From contig JAFUPE010000078.1 in assembly GCA_017481395.1 (NCBI GenBank), forward strand, positions 1 through 35,021: a DNA stretch of 35,021 nucleotides. The letters run 5' to 3'. This stretch comes from Ruminococcus sp. GTDB taxonomy: Bacteria > Bacillota_A > Clostridia > Oscillospirales > Acutalibacteraceae. Both the position numbers and the translations under genes were made by a program. Shown piece after piece: positions 8,360 through 18,460 of the stretch. Within the stretch, counting starts at the first letter, position 1. The number at the start of each line of letters is the position of its first letter. The notes beneath the pieces were generated by a model. The model saw only the letters and a program-made list of their open reading frames with translations, made no database searches and was not told the origin of the DNA.

Positions 8360-8950
8360 TCAAAGTACGTCTATATTTTTTAGTGCGTTAAGCTTAAAGG
8401 CTCCTACGTCAAGAGCACTTGCCGCTATACCATATTCGCCTGTTATTACGTCTCGGAAAAGCTCAGCCTCAGGCGGAAAATAAGTAAAGCACAAGAGACT
8501 CATTAAAATTAAAAATAAAAGCATTAAAGATGTAAGAAAATATTTTTCTATGTTTATGTTAGATTTATAAAGCCTGTAGGATACAAGAAATCCCAACACC
8601 GCGGCAAGAAAACCAATAATCAAATCCACAATAAGTATGGGCTTTTTGAAAAACAAAGACACTGAGTAGTATACGAGAGGAATAAAAACTCCCTGAGCTA
8701 CCGTGCCGACGGCTTTTGAAACTACAAACCTTTTGAGGCTTGGCTTTGCCCACAAAAATTCTATAAACCCGTAGAAAAGATAGGCTATGGTAAAAATTTT
8801 TATATGCTCCCAGATGCTTTCGTTAACCGCACCAAAAAGCGAGGTAAGCACGTTTGGGTTCAGCCGATAAATAAAGTGAAGCAGGCTTGCCGTCGTAAAT
8901 ACAATAAAGGGGCCTGCTATTTCTAATTTTAGCAAAAGCTTTTTAGACAT
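8360..8950 (-). CDS. DUF6512-type integral membrane protein
   Basis: A 196-residue protein with about six hydrophobic segments. Features that I associate with the DUF6512 family are FGAVNESIWEHIKI near residues 39-52 and, near the C-terminus, TYFPPEAELFRDVITGEYGI (about 156-175). The biochemical role is unknown. The start codon directly follows the T tract of a hairpin whose descending arm is GGGGGGA. That arm is also the only Shine-Dalgarno-like sequence, so initiation may depend on the state of the hairpin. It is downstream of and co-oriented with the 88-residue membrane protein. Confidence 0.75.
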   Translation of the reverse strand: MSKKLLLKLEIAGPFIVFTTASLLHFIYRLNPNVLTSLFGAVNESIWEHIKIFTIAYLFYGFIEFLWAKPSLKRFVVSKAVGTVAQGVFIPLVYYSVSLFFKKPILIVDLIIGFLAAVLGFLVSYRLYKSNINIEKYFLTSLMLLFLILMSLLCFTYFPPEAELFRDVITGEYGIAASALDVGAFKLNALKNIDVL

Positions 8951-8995
8951 AAAAAATCCCCCCGAAATATACTAATACAGTATATTCAGAGGGGA
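8951..8995 (-). terminator. Hairpin with T tract abutting the DUF6512 start codon
   Basis: On the minus strand, outer arms CCCC/GGGG and inner arms ATATACT/AGTATAT close around a 5-base loop and are followed by a run of six T that leads straight into the ATG at 8950. It is an intrinsic terminator for the upstream 88-residue gene and also sequesters the likely ribosome binding site of DUF6512. Confidence 0.65.
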
Positions 8996-9009
8996 AAAAA
9001 ATAATGATT

Positions 9010-9276
9010 TTATCTAAACAGCACACCTATAAGCATACCCGTACCAACACCGCCGAGCACCGCAGGAACGGTTCTTATAAACCAATAAAAAAACGTGCGT
9101 TTGCCCTTGATGCTTGAGGGTGTACCAACCTCAGAAAGAAGCTTTTTGGCTTCTTTGCGAAGCACCGACTCCTCGACTTCTTCAAATTCGGGTCTTACTA
9201 AAAGATACGCCTTCTCATAGTAAATGCTGTCTGTATCTGTTACCTCAATAATCTTGTGGTTAATTCCTTTTATCAT
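9010..9276 (-). CDS. Small protein with a C-terminal membrane segment, unknown function
   Basis: An 88-residue protein starting MIKGINHKIIEV. A longer reading frame extends 22 residues upstream, but GGAGGACAGCGGTA places the start at the ATG at 9276. Residues 1-60 are mixed alpha/beta and acidic, including ESVLRKEAKKLLSEVG. Residues 64-88 form one glycine-rich hydrophobic segment ending LIGVLFR. I do not recognise a family. It is divergent from spoVAD with an 88-base gap, so a link to sporulation is possible but unproven. Confidence 0.7.
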   Translation of the reverse strand: MIKGINHKIIEVTDTDSIYYEKAYLLVRPEFEEVEESVLRKEAKKLLSEVGTPSSIKGKRTFFYWFIRTVPAVLGGVGTGMLIGVLFR

Positions 9277-9364
9277 TACCGCTGTCCTCCAAAATTTTAT
9301 GTAAATATCTTTGACATAAAAAACGCAAGTTATGCAAAACATAGGGGTGAAAGGGATGATTTAG

Positions 9365-10411
9365 ATGATTAAAAGAATAGGTAAATATACTATTAAGTTT
9401 TTAGACGAGCCCCTTATTTCAAGCTTTGCGTCCGTTGTAGGAAAGCTTGAGGGCGAGGGACCTTTGAAGTCAGGTTTTGACAAGGTTATTTACTCAAGCT
9501 ACGCTTCGAAAAACACATTTGAAGAGGCAGAAAGCTTTTTTCAGCAGGAAGCGTTAAGCCTTGCGCTGGGGAAATGGGGCGGAAAAGCCGAGGACATTGA
9601 CTTTGTCTTTGCAGGAGACCTGTTAAACCAATGTATTGCTTCCTCTTTCGGCTTAAAAGGGTTTAACATACCCTATCTGGGACAGTACGGTGCCTGCTCA
9701 ACCTCGGCTCAAAATCTTATTATGGCGGCAACCTTTATTGAAAGCAAGGCGGCTCATGCGGCGGCGGCGGTTACGTCGTCTCACTTTTGTTCTGCCGAAA
9801 GGCAGTTTCGCTTTCCTCTTGAATACGGCTCGGTTCGGACTCCTACTGCCCAAAGAACGGTAACAGGTGCGGCGGCTTTTACGGTAGAAAGTGCCGCAAA
9901 TCCTGCCAAAAGCAGTACAAGTCCTCTTCTTTGCCCGAAAATCTCAGGAGCAACAGTTGGCAAAATTGTGGATTTGGGTGTAAATGATGCCAACAACATG
10001 GGTGCGGCTATGGCACCTGCGGCGGCTGATACCCTTAAGACCTATTTTGATGATACAGGAAAATCCCCTTCGGATTTCGATATAATTTTTACAGGCGACT
10101 TAGGCGAGGTCGGCAGTAAGCTTCTTTACGAGCTTATGGGTACCGCAGGCTATGACATTCGCCCTAATCACAAAGACTGCGGACTGATGATTTATAATAT
10201 GAAAGAACAGGACGTCCACGCGGGAGGCTCGGGCTGTGGTTGCGGCGCCTGCGTGCTAAGTGCCGACATCTTGCCGAAGCTTTCGTCAAACGAGTATAAA
10301 AACGTACTTTACTTGGCAACGGGGGCGTTAATGAGCTCTACCTCGGGCACTCAGGGAGCAACTATTCCCTCTGTTGCACATCTTGTAGAGCTTCACTCTT
10401 CAAAAGGTTAA
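9365..10411 (+). CDS. spoVAD: Stage V sporulation protein AD (thiolase-fold)
   Basis: A 348-residue thiolase/ketosynthase-fold protein. Diagnostic features are the FAGDLLNQ segment, YGACSTSAQ with Cys111 at the thiolase nucleophile position, SSHFCSAERQFRFPLEYG, and RTPTAQRTVTGAAAF. In B. subtilis SpoVAD binds dipicolinic acid and is needed for its uptake into the forespore during sporulation. In most spore formers it lies between spoVAC and spoVAE. Here neither partner is adjacent: the upstream gene diverges and the downstream gene is a lipoprotein. AAAGGG precedes the ATG by nine bases. The gene is transcribed toward the origin. A TTGACA at 9311-9316 has no well-spaced -10, and I could not identify a sigma-F/G promoter with confidence. 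Confidence 0.92.
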   Translation: MIKRIGKYTIKFLDEPLISSFASVVGKLEGEGPLKSGFDKVIYSSYASKNTFEEAESFFQQEALSLALGKWGGKAEDIDFVFAGDLLNQCIASSFGLKGFNIPYLGQYGACSTSAQNLIMAATFIESKAAHAAAAVTSSHFCSAERQFRFPLEYGSVRTPTAQRTVTGAAAFTVESAANPAKSSTSPLLCPKISGATVGKIVDLGVNDANNMGAAMAPAAADTLKTYFDDTGKSPSDFDIIFTGDLGEVGSKLLYELMGTAGYDIRPNHKDCGLMIYNMKEQDVHAGGSGCGCGACVLSADILPKLSSNEYKNVLYLATGALMSSTSGTQGATIPSVAHLVELHSSKG

Positions 10412-10452
10412 TTTGTATAAATTCCGCCTGCAACTTTTGTTTACAATGAAAA

Positions 10453-10481
10453 TTGAATCTATCATTTTGATATAGTATAAT
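10453..10481 (+). promoter_or_regulatory. Sigma-A type promoter for the small lipoprotein
   Basis: TTGAAT (10453-10458), 17 bases, then a consensus TATAAT (10476-10481). The start codon is 30 bases further on, behind AGAGGAAAGGG. Confidence 0.7.
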
Positions 10482-10510
10482 TAAATAAAAAGAGGAAAGG
10501 GCGGATATCC

Positions 10511-10837
10511 ATGAAAAAAAGCTTATGTATTATTTTAGCAATCTTAGTGCTGGCGGTTTCTCTTTGTGCTTGCGGCACAGGCAACAGTATTGTAGGCTCC
10601 TGGTCAGGAACTGCCGAGGGAGTGCCTGTGACATTTGTGTTTGAAAAAGACGGCAACGGCACAACAACTGTTATGGGCGGACTTCTTTCAGAAAATTTCA
10701 CCTATACAATAGCTGACGGAAAGCTTACAATGACTGTTGATGGCGAAGAGGCAGAAGCTTGCGACTATGCTATTGACGGTGACACCCTTACCATTACCGA
10801 AGACGGAGAAGTTTTAACCCTTACCAGAGACAAATAA
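10511..10837 (+). CDS. Small secreted lipoprotein, unknown function
   Basis: A 108-residue protein. The signal peptide is MKKSLCIILAILVLAVSLCA with a lipobox ending in cysteine 21 (L-C-A-C), so lipidation and anchoring to the outer membrane leaflet are expected. The mature part is a small beta-rich domain: GSWSGTAEGVPVTFVFEKDG, a T-Y-T-I strand, and repeated TLTI/LTLT strands. This resembles the short lipocalin-like or DUF5640-like domains common in clostridial lipoproteins, but I cannot assign it firmly. It has its own promoter and terminator. Confidence 0.8.
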   Translation: MKKSLCIILAILVLAVSLCACGTGNSIVGSWSGTAEGVPVTFVFEKDGNGTTTVMGGLLSENFTYTIADGKLTMTVDGEEAEACDYAIDGDTLTITEDGEVLTLTRDK

Positions 10838-10852
10838 ACCAAATTTAAAGTT

Positions 10853-10887
10853 AACAGGCAGTTCTCTACGGACTGCCTGTTTTTTTA
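10853..10887. terminator. Intrinsic terminator overlapping the end of the ydbT-like gene
   Basis: AACAGGCAGT (10853-10862) pairs perfectly with ACTGCCTGTT (10872-10881), followed by a run of T. It ends the lipoprotein transcript. The converging minus-strand gene has its stop codon (10866-10868) inside the loop, so this hairpin also overlaps its coding end. Confidence 0.85.
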
Positions 10888-12245
10888 TACTTTTCTAAGT
10901 CTTTTAGCCTAAGGTGCTTTATTTTAATTCGGAGGGCTTTGGAGTTTCCTACCCTCAGAATTAGGTTACATCTTCCGTTAAACCGCTGAAAAATACTTTG
11001 GGTAATCTGTGCTGAGGTTACATCGGAAAGCCTGAAAACCGTACGGATAAAATTCATACCCGAAAAATACTTAACCTCGGCAAAGTCTGTCCATATACAT
11101 AGCGACGTACGATAAAGTGCCACTGTACGAAACAAAAACCAAACCGAAAATATCCCCGAAAGCACCCCCAACAAAGCTTTGATTATGAGCTTTTGAGGAA
11201 AAGCAATAATTCCTAAAGAGGTCGCCGCTAAGCACAAAATCGGCAGATAGGTGTATCCCCACAAAGATGCTTTTGGTGGGGTCAGGTACATAATCCTTTT
11301 GCCTTTTTCACCAAAAAGCATATCCTCTAAATCGGCACAGCCTGTTCTCGTAGCGGCAGAGAGCACATGGATTTTCCGTTTCGGCTTGATATTTACAGCT
11401 ATTACCGCACTGTATAGCCCTAACATAAACATTAAAAGGCTTTGTCTGAAAATTACGCCTCTGACAGATTTTTTATCAAAGACCGCTTTTGTTTTTAAAA
11501 TCAGACCTTTGCTTACTACAAGCTTTTCCCTATAAAAACTTACCTTAAGCCCGTATTCGCTGAAAAATTCCGTAGACGCACCTATAATCCAACACAGAAA
11601 AAGCAGAGTCGAAATTCTTGTAAGTGTTGGCGGAAGTCCCGTAAAGCTTAAAAGTCCCGTTAGGCTTGCTCCTTCTATTATAAGAGCTGTCTGCCTTGCA
11701 CCCAAAACTGCCGCCGCCCTGCGTATAAGCGGTACCGCCGCCAGAAGTCCAGTCAACGCATTTGAAAAAGAAACCGACATCAAAAGGCTTCTGAAAATCC
11801 CCGATGGCACTGTTTTTTCTTTTTCCTCTGTAATCAAATCATCTAAAAATGCTGCAGCGTCATTTTGCTTTAGAAAAGCAGTTGAAAACGTACTGCCGCT
11901 AAATATTTTAAGTTTGTGTGCACCGAAAACCCTGAGAAACAAACCTTGGCTTAAAACAATGCTTCCCCGTTTTTTCAACAGATTATTTTCAGCCGTTTTA
12001 ATTATCACACCGCCCCTGATTTCGGCGGTTTTTTCGGTTTTAATTACCTCTAACTTACTACATCTTATTACGGCGACACTCAGCAATAGCACCGCTATCA
12101 AAAGGTCTGTGCCGTAAAGAGTCACAAGGGTCAGTGCTCCTCTGTGAGCAAATAAAAGTCCTTGCAATAAAGGCACAAACAATAAAAATGCAAAGCGGTA
12201 CAAAAAGGCGGCTACGTAGGTTTTTGAAAATTTAAATTGTTTCAT
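10866..12245 (-). CDS. YdbT-like membrane protein with three bacterial PH (bPH_2/DUF304) domains
   Basis: About 459 residues. Three membrane-segment pairs each precede a bPH_2 domain: LEVIKTEKTAEIRGGVII onward (about 68-115), VSFYREKLVVSKGLILKTKA onward (about 225-270), and CIWTDFAEVKYFSGMNFIRT onward (about 395-455). This is the architecture of B. subtilis YdbT, whose family has been linked to bacteriocin resistance. The function here is not known. The start is uncertain: an ATG at 12245 and an in-frame GTG at 12254 both lack a good ribosome binding site. Both overlap the end of the upstream ydbS-like gene, so coupled translation is likely. Confidence 0.8.
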   Translation of the reverse strand: MKQFKFSKTYVAAFLYRFAFLLFVPLLQGLLFAHRGALTLVTLYGTDLLIAVLLLSVAVIRCSKLEVIKTEKTAEIRGGVIIKTAENNLLKKRGSIVLSQGLFLRVFGAHKLKIFSGSTFSTAFLKQNDAAAFLDDLITEEKEKTVPSGIFRSLLMSVSFSNALTGLLAAVPLIRRAAAVLGARQTALIIEGASLTGLLSFTGLPPTLTRISTLLFLCWIIGASTEFFSEYGLKVSFYREKLVVSKGLILKTKAVFDKKSVRGVIFRQSLLMFMLGLYSAVIAVNIKPKRKIHVLSAATRTGCADLEDMLFGEKGKRIMYLTPPKASLWGYTYLPILCLAATSLGIIAFPQKLIIKALLGVLSGIFSVWFLFRTVALYRTSLCIWTDFAEVKYFSGMNFIRTVFRLSDVTSAQITQSIFQRFNGRCNLILRVGNSKALRIKIKHLRLKDLEKYKKTGSP

Positions 12246-12672
12246 TTTTATCACTGATTTTTAAAATGCTCTCTGATATAAAACAGGCATCCTGTACTCT
12301 TAAAAGAGGCAGAAAGCATACGCTTCCTTCGAAAATAAGCAATAAGCTGGAAAGTCCCAGAAATCGCATAAATGGAGTAGTTAGCTTCTTTACAGACACA
12401 ATGTATGAGAGCTTAAGGTTTTCTTTACGTTTAATTAAAAAGCCTTTTGAAATTGTAAGCTGTTTTTCCTTGATATCGGCGAAAAAGGTCTTGAAAAAAG
12501 ACACGCAAATGTAAAACATAGCCACAAAAAATGCGATGGAAATTAAAAACACAAAAGGCTTTAGAAAAGGTGCAAATTCCTTGCACAAAAGCATAAGCAA
12601 GTAATAAAAGAAAACTGACAGTACCGACACCCAGCAAAGAGAAAGCACCAACGCCTTAACAGATATTTTCAA
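12232..12672 (-). CDS. YdbS-like bPH_2 (DUF304) membrane protein
   Basis: A 146-residue protein starting at TTG 12672 behind GGTGAG. Two hydrophobic segments (about 8-30 and 38-62) are followed by one bPH_2 domain (KQLTISKGFLIKRKENLKLS at about 70-89, and onward). It overlaps the three-domain ydbT-like gene by up to 23 bases. The pairing of a short single-domain and a long multi-domain bPH_2 protein mirrors B. subtilis ydbS-ydbT. The proteins probably form a membrane complex of unknown function. Confidence 0.75.
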   Translation of the reverse strand: MKISVKALVLSLCWVSVLSVFFYYLLMLLCKEFAPFLKPFVFLISIAFFVAMFYICVSFFKTFFADIKEKQLTISKGFLIKRKENLKLSYIVSVKKLTTPFMRFLGLSSLLLIFEGSVCFLPLLRVQDACFISESILKISDKNETI

Positions 12673-12768
12673 GCACTCACCACTTTTTATTATATATAGT
12701 ATAATTTATGCATATTTTGGGAATTTATTATAAATCCGCTTTTATTCTCACATATATATAATTTTGCT

Positions 12769-12815
12769 TGATAAAAATAAAAACTGCGGCACCCTCCGTA
12801 AAAGAAGATGCCGCA
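12769..12815 (-). terminator. Intrinsic terminator of the dnaA-gyrA gene block
   Basis: On the minus strand TGCGGCATC pairs with GGTGCCGCA (12785-12793 and 12807-12815, one wobble), followed by a T-rich run. It lies 15 bases past the gyrA stop codon and marks the end of the replication/gyrase block. Confidence 0.8.
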
Positions 12816-12829
12816 TAATGCTTCATAAC

Positions 12830-14929
12830 TTATTCTTCTGTTTCTGCTTCGTTGCCGGCTTCTGCGGCATCGCTGGTGTCAGGTATCTCGGTAATGACTT
12901 CGGCACTTTCCTCATGAGGAGCCGAAACAACTGCTACTACCTTGTTGCCTTCTTTAATTCTCATTACAGTAACACCCTTAGAAGGTCGTGCACAAACGCG
13001 TACACTTTCGGCGGCAATTCTAATAATTACACCGTCGGCATTAACCATAATAATGTCTTCGTCAAGGTTAATTGTCTTAACCGCAGCAACGTCACCGTAT
13101 TTTTCGGTGTGGTAATTAGTAATACCCTTACCGCCGCGAGACTGGAGCCTGTAATTTTCGGCAGGTGAAATTCTGCCATAGCCGGTTTCTGAAACTGTGA
13201 GGACTAAAGCATCATCACCAACAAGTGTAAGGCTTACGACCTCGTCATCTTCCTTAAGCTTAAGTGCTTTAACACCGCGAGCCTGTCTGCCCATAGGACG
13301 AACGTCGTTCTCGTCAAAGCGGATTGACATACCCTTCTTTGTAGCAATCATAAGCTGTTTGTCGCCTGAGGTTACCTGAACACCTACAAGAGAATCACCC
13401 TCGTTAAGCTCAAGAGCAATAAGTCCGCCCTTGCGGTTAGTATCATACGCACTGAGTAAAATTCGCTTGATGATACCTTTTTTGGTAACCATATTTAGGT
13501 AAAGGTCTTCGGCAAATTCGGGGATACGCACCATAGCGGTAATTTTTTCGTCACCGCCAACAGGCAGTAAGTTTGCAATATTAATACCCTTTGACTGACG
13601 GCTTCCCTCGGGAATTTCGTAGCACTTAAGGCGGTAAACTCTGCCAAGGTCGGAGAAGAACAGGATGTAGTCATGGCTTCCTGTGGTAAACATTTCAGAA
13701 GCAAAATCTTCCTCACGGCGTGTCATACCGCTTACACCTCGACCGCCACGATTCTGAAGCTTGTAGGTATCAACTGTCTGACGTTTGATGTATCCGTAGC
13801 GAGTATAGGTAACAACGCACTCTTCCTTAGGAATAAGGTCCTCGATATCAACCTCGCCGCTGATAGCACAAATTTCGGTACGTCTGGGGTCGTCGTACTT
13901 GTTGCGATGAGTAATAGCTTCGTCCTTAACAATCTGAAGTCGTCTCTGCTCGCTGCCTAAAATATCGATAAAGTCAGCAATCTTGATTCTAAGCTCTGCA
14001 ATTTCATTTTCAATCTTCTCACGCTCGAGACCTGTAAGCTGACGAAGACGCATCTGCACAATAGCCTGAGCCTGTACGTCGGTTAAGCCGTACTTTTCCA
14101 TAAGATTTTTAACAGCATCGGCAGTGTCTTTGCTTGCTTTAATTGTAGCAATGATGTCGTCGATATTGTCAAGGGCAATCTTCAAGCCCTCTAAAATATG
14201 CATTCTTTCCTGAGCCTTATTAAGGTCAAACTGAGTTCTTCTTGTAATAACCTCAACCTGGAAGTCAATATAATGCTGTAAAATTTCCTTAAGAGTAAGG
14301 GTTTTAGGCTCGCCGTTTACAATAGCAAGCATAATTGCACCGAAGGTAGACTGTAATGCGGTATAGGTGAAAAGCTGATTTAAAACAACCTGAGGAGATG
14401 CGTCACGCTTAACATCAATTTCGATATGCATACCGTTACGGTCAGAGTGGTCCTCGATATTAGAGATACCCTCAATTCTCTTGTCATTAACGAGGTCAGC
14501 AATATTAGAAATAAGGCGTGCCTTATTAACCTGATAAGGAAGCTCGGTAACAATAATTTTAAATCTGCCGTTTTTAGCTTCAACAATTTCTGTTTTAGCT
14601 CGTACTACAATCTTTCCCTTACCTGTGGCATAGGCGGCACGAATACCGCTTCTGCCCATAATTATACCGCCTGTAGGAAAATCAGGACCGGGCAAAACTT
14701 CCATAAGCTCATGAACCTCTGCCTCGGGGTTATCAATAAGCAAGCACATTGCATCAATGGTTTCGCCAAGGTTATGAGGAGGAATGTTAGTGGTCATACC
14801 AACAGCAATACCGCCTGAGCCGTTTACAAGTAAATTAGGAAATCTTGAAGGTAAAACTGTAGGCTCTTCAATACGGTCATCGAAGTTTGGCATAAAGTCA
14901 ACGGTATCCTTGTCAATATATGCAAGCAT
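12830..14929 (-). CDS. gyrA: DNA gyrase subunit A, C-terminal 699 codons (separated from the N-terminal part by an in-frame TAA)
   Basis: This frame begins at the ATG immediately after the TAA that ends the N-terminal part, in the same frame, so nothing of GyrA is lost except one codon. It opens with [20 protein letters not shown], the start of the tower domain. It holds the coiled-coil arm (about 220-330) and a complete C-terminal pinwheel. The GyrA box is [11 protein letters not shown] and later blades include [13 protein letters not shown] and [12 protein letters not shown]. It ends in an acidic tail as in other gyrases. No Shine-Dalgarno lies upstream of the ATG (the preceding bases are AAAATTTCCACGTAA), so expression would need termination-reinitiation or readthrough. 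A substitution or assembly error from GAA to TAA is the simplest explanation. Confidence 0.9.
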   Translation of the reverse strand: MLAYIDKDTVDFMPNFDDRIEEPTVLPSRFPNLLVNGSGGIAVGMTTNIPPHNLGETIDAMCLLIDNPEAEVHELMEVLPGPDFPTGGIIMGRSGIRAAYATGKGKIVVRAKTEIVEAKNGRFKIIVTELPYQVNKARLISNIADLVNDKRIEGISNIEDHSDRNGMHIEIDVKRDASPQVVLNQLFTYTALQSTFGAIMLAIVNGEPKTLTLKEILQHYIDFQVEVITRRTQFDLNKAQERMHILEGLKIALDNIDDIIATIKASKDTADAVKNLMEKYGLTDVQAQAIVQMRLRQLTGLEREKIENEIAELRIKIADFIDILGSEQRRLQIVKDEAITHRNKYDDPRRTEICAISGEVDIEDLIPKEECVVTYTRYGYIKRQTVDTYKLQNRGGRGVSGMTRREEDFASEMFTTGSHDYILFFSDLGRVYRLKCYEIPEGSRQSKGINIANLLPVGGDEKITAMVRIPEFAEDLYLNMVTKKGIIKRILLSAYDTNRKGGLIALELNEGDSLVGVQVTSGDKQLMIATKKGMSIRFDENDVRPMGRQARGVKALKLKEDDEVVSLTLVGDDALVLTVSETGYGRISPAENYRLQSRGGKGITNYHTEKYGDVAAVKTINLDEDIIMVNADGVIIRIAAESVRVCARPSKGVTVMRIKEGNKVVAVVSAPHEESAEVITEIPDTSDAAEAGNEAETEE

Positions 14930-15370
14930 TTACGTGGAAATTTTGCTCATTCTTGACTCGGTGTATCGGTAAGCAGCAGGGGGTTCTCCGTCTACTGAAC
15001 CAAAGTTACCATGACCGTCAACAAGCATATAACGCATTGAAAAATCCTGTGCAAGTCTTACCATTGCATCATAAACAGATGCGTCACCATGAGGGTGATA
15101 CGAACCCAGCACCGAACCGACTGTATCCGCACATTTACGGTAAGCCTTCTCAGGTGCAAGTCCTTTTTCGTACATTGTGTAAAGAATACGGCGGTGAACA
15201 GGCTTTAAGCCGTCGCGAACATCGGGCAAAGCACGTGAAACAATAACAGACATGGAATAGTCAAGGAAGGACTGACGCATTTCTCTGTTAACATCTACGT
15301 TTATAAGTCTGCCGCCTTTTTCGGTTTCTTCAATAATAGGCTCTATATTCATTACGTTTTCATTATCCAT
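14930..15370 (-). CDS. gyrA: DNA gyrase subunit A, N-terminal 146 codons (ends at an in-frame TAA)
   Basis: Gyrase A cuts and passes DNA strands, and with GyrB and ATP introduces negative supercoils. This part contains the winged-helix domain with [18 protein letters not shown] (46-63), [12 protein letters not shown] (92-103) and the catalytic tyrosine Tyr136 in YRYTESRM (134-141). It ends MSKIST followed by TAA, where homologs continue with a glutamate (for example ISMEIL in B. subtilis). The residue at the E. coli Ser83 position is Ala97, a natural variant also found in mycobacteria. The start is well supported by GGAGGAG. It follows gyrB by 21 bases. Confidence 0.92.
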   Translation of the reverse strand: MDNENVMNIEPIIEETEKGGRLINVDVNREMRQSFLDYSMSVIVSRALPDVRDGLKPVHRRILYTMYEKGLAPEKAYRKCADTVGSVLGSYHPHGDASVYDAMVRLAQDFSMRYMLVDGHGNFGSVDGEPPAAYRYTESRMSKIST

Positions 15371-15391
15371 TTAAAATTCTCCTCCATTCAA

Positions 15392-17365
<1,974 letters not shown>

Positions 17366-17392
17366 TCAAACCTGAATAAAACAATTTATAAA

Positions 17393-18184
17393 TTAAAACT
17401 TTCTGTTGGCTGAATAATTCTTGTCAGTTGCTTTATCTATATTTTTTGCCTGAGCCTGAAGCTCTTGTCGCTGACGCTCTTGTTCACGCAGAACTTTTAC
17501 TCTGTAAAGCTCCTGAGGCTCGCTTATTTTTTCGGGCTTTACTCTCTCTACTTTTTTAAGGGGTGCGTCCATTCCACCTGAAGCAGATTTTACGTAGCTT
17601 TCGGGGTTAATTTCTGTAATTGCTTCTTTTAAGTTAAAATTTCTTGTGTCGCTTACTTTGCTTGAGCTTGAAGAAATTTCTTCAAAATCGTAATCGTCGC
17701 TTACCTTTGTGGCACCTACTTTTGGAATAATTCTTGTAGAGCCTGATGCAGATACTAAAGTATCTTCTGCAGGCGGTAGAAAATCTGTATCCAAATCAAT
17801 ACGGTCTGCTGTTGAGTAAGCATATTTTTTCTGCATTTGATAATTTATAAAAACAGGAGAAATAAAGAAAAATGCAAGATAAGGTAACAGCTCCCAGAAT
17901 ATCCATTTAAATGTTTTTAACTTTCCGAAGAAAAGTGCAACCATTAAAGCATTGCTTCCGTCTGCATTATACTCGTGCTGAACTACATTACCAAAGGCAA
18001 AGTAGAAAAGAAGTATAAGCAAAGAAACTATAGCTGAAACGGTAAAAAGCATCCATATTTTTTTATTCTGAACAATATTTGAAGGCTTTTTGCAGTACTT
18101 GCACATATGCTCGCCTTCGCCACGCTCCATAAATCTTACTCCATATGTAATTTTTTTACCGCAGTACGGACATTTAGCTTTCAT
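17393..18184 (-). CDS. Zinc-ribbon membrane protein of unknown function in the replication gene block
   Basis: A 263-residue protein. The N-terminal zinc ribbon has two CxxC knuckles (KCPYCGK at 4-10 and CKYCKKP at 28-34). Two to three hydrophobic segments follow (about 44-66, 82-92, 98-115). The remaining 140 residues are polar, serine/lysine/glutamine-rich and probably disordered, ending in a helical stretch (LYRVKVLREQERQRQELQAQ). I recognise no family. It lies between remB (12 bases upstream) and gyrB and is apparently co-transcribed with dnaN-recF-gyrB. That position suggests a conserved but uncharacterised origin-linked protein. The ATG is preceded by AAGAGGGATAAT. Confidence 0.75.
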   Translation of the reverse strand: MKAKCPYCGKKITYGVRFMERGEGEHMCKYCKKPSNIVQNKKIWMLFTVSAIVSLLILLFYFAFGNVVQHEYNADGSNALMVALFFGKLKTFKWIFWELLPYLAFFFISPVFINYQMQKKYAYSTADRIDLDTDFLPPAEDTLVSASGSTRIIPKVGATKVSDDYDFEEISSSSSKVSDTRNFNLKEAITEINPESYVKSASGGMDAPLKKVERVKPEKISEPQELYRVKVLREQERQRQELQAQAKNIDKATDKNYSANRKF

Positions 18185-18196
18185 ATTATCCCTCTT

Positions 18197-18460
18197 TTAT
18201 ACAAGATAATGATTACTTTCAGCTCGCTTCATAAGAGTAGAGCTTGAAAGCTGACTTATATATATAGTAGTTTTTCCTTTGTTTTCTACAATTACAAAGG
18301 ACTTTGGAAGCTCCATAGATACATTAACAACCTGACCGTTTTTTTCGGCATTTGAAAGAAAATCTCTTGTTTTATGCGAAACTGTAGAAGTATCAAGGTC
18401 ACATATTGCAATAATATCTTTGGTATTAACTACTGTATCCTGACCTAAATGAAGAAGCAT
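18197..18460 (-). CDS. remB: RemB/YaaB-like DUF370 regulator
   Basis: An 87-residue protein of the DUF370 (extracellular matrix regulatory protein) family. It starts [20 protein letters not shown] and contains PKSFVIVENKG and YISQLSSSTLMKRA, as in B. subtilis RemB, which sits in the same place between recF and gyrB. RemA and RemB are needed for biofilm matrix gene expression in B. subtilis. RemA forms an oligomeric DNA-binding ring. The role here is inferred only by family. Its ATG overlaps the recF stop codon by one base (TAATG), implying translational coupling. Confidence 0.9.
   Translation of the reverse strand: MLLHLGQDTVVNTKDIIAICDLDTSTVSHKTRDFLSNAEKNGQVVNVSMELPKSFVIVENKGKTTIYISQLSSSTLMKRAESNHYLV

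Noticed and set aside
12673..12768. Possible promoter upstream of the ydbS-like gene
   Set aside because: TATAAT- and TATACT-like hexamers exist in AT-rich sequence, but none has a credible -35 at the right distance.
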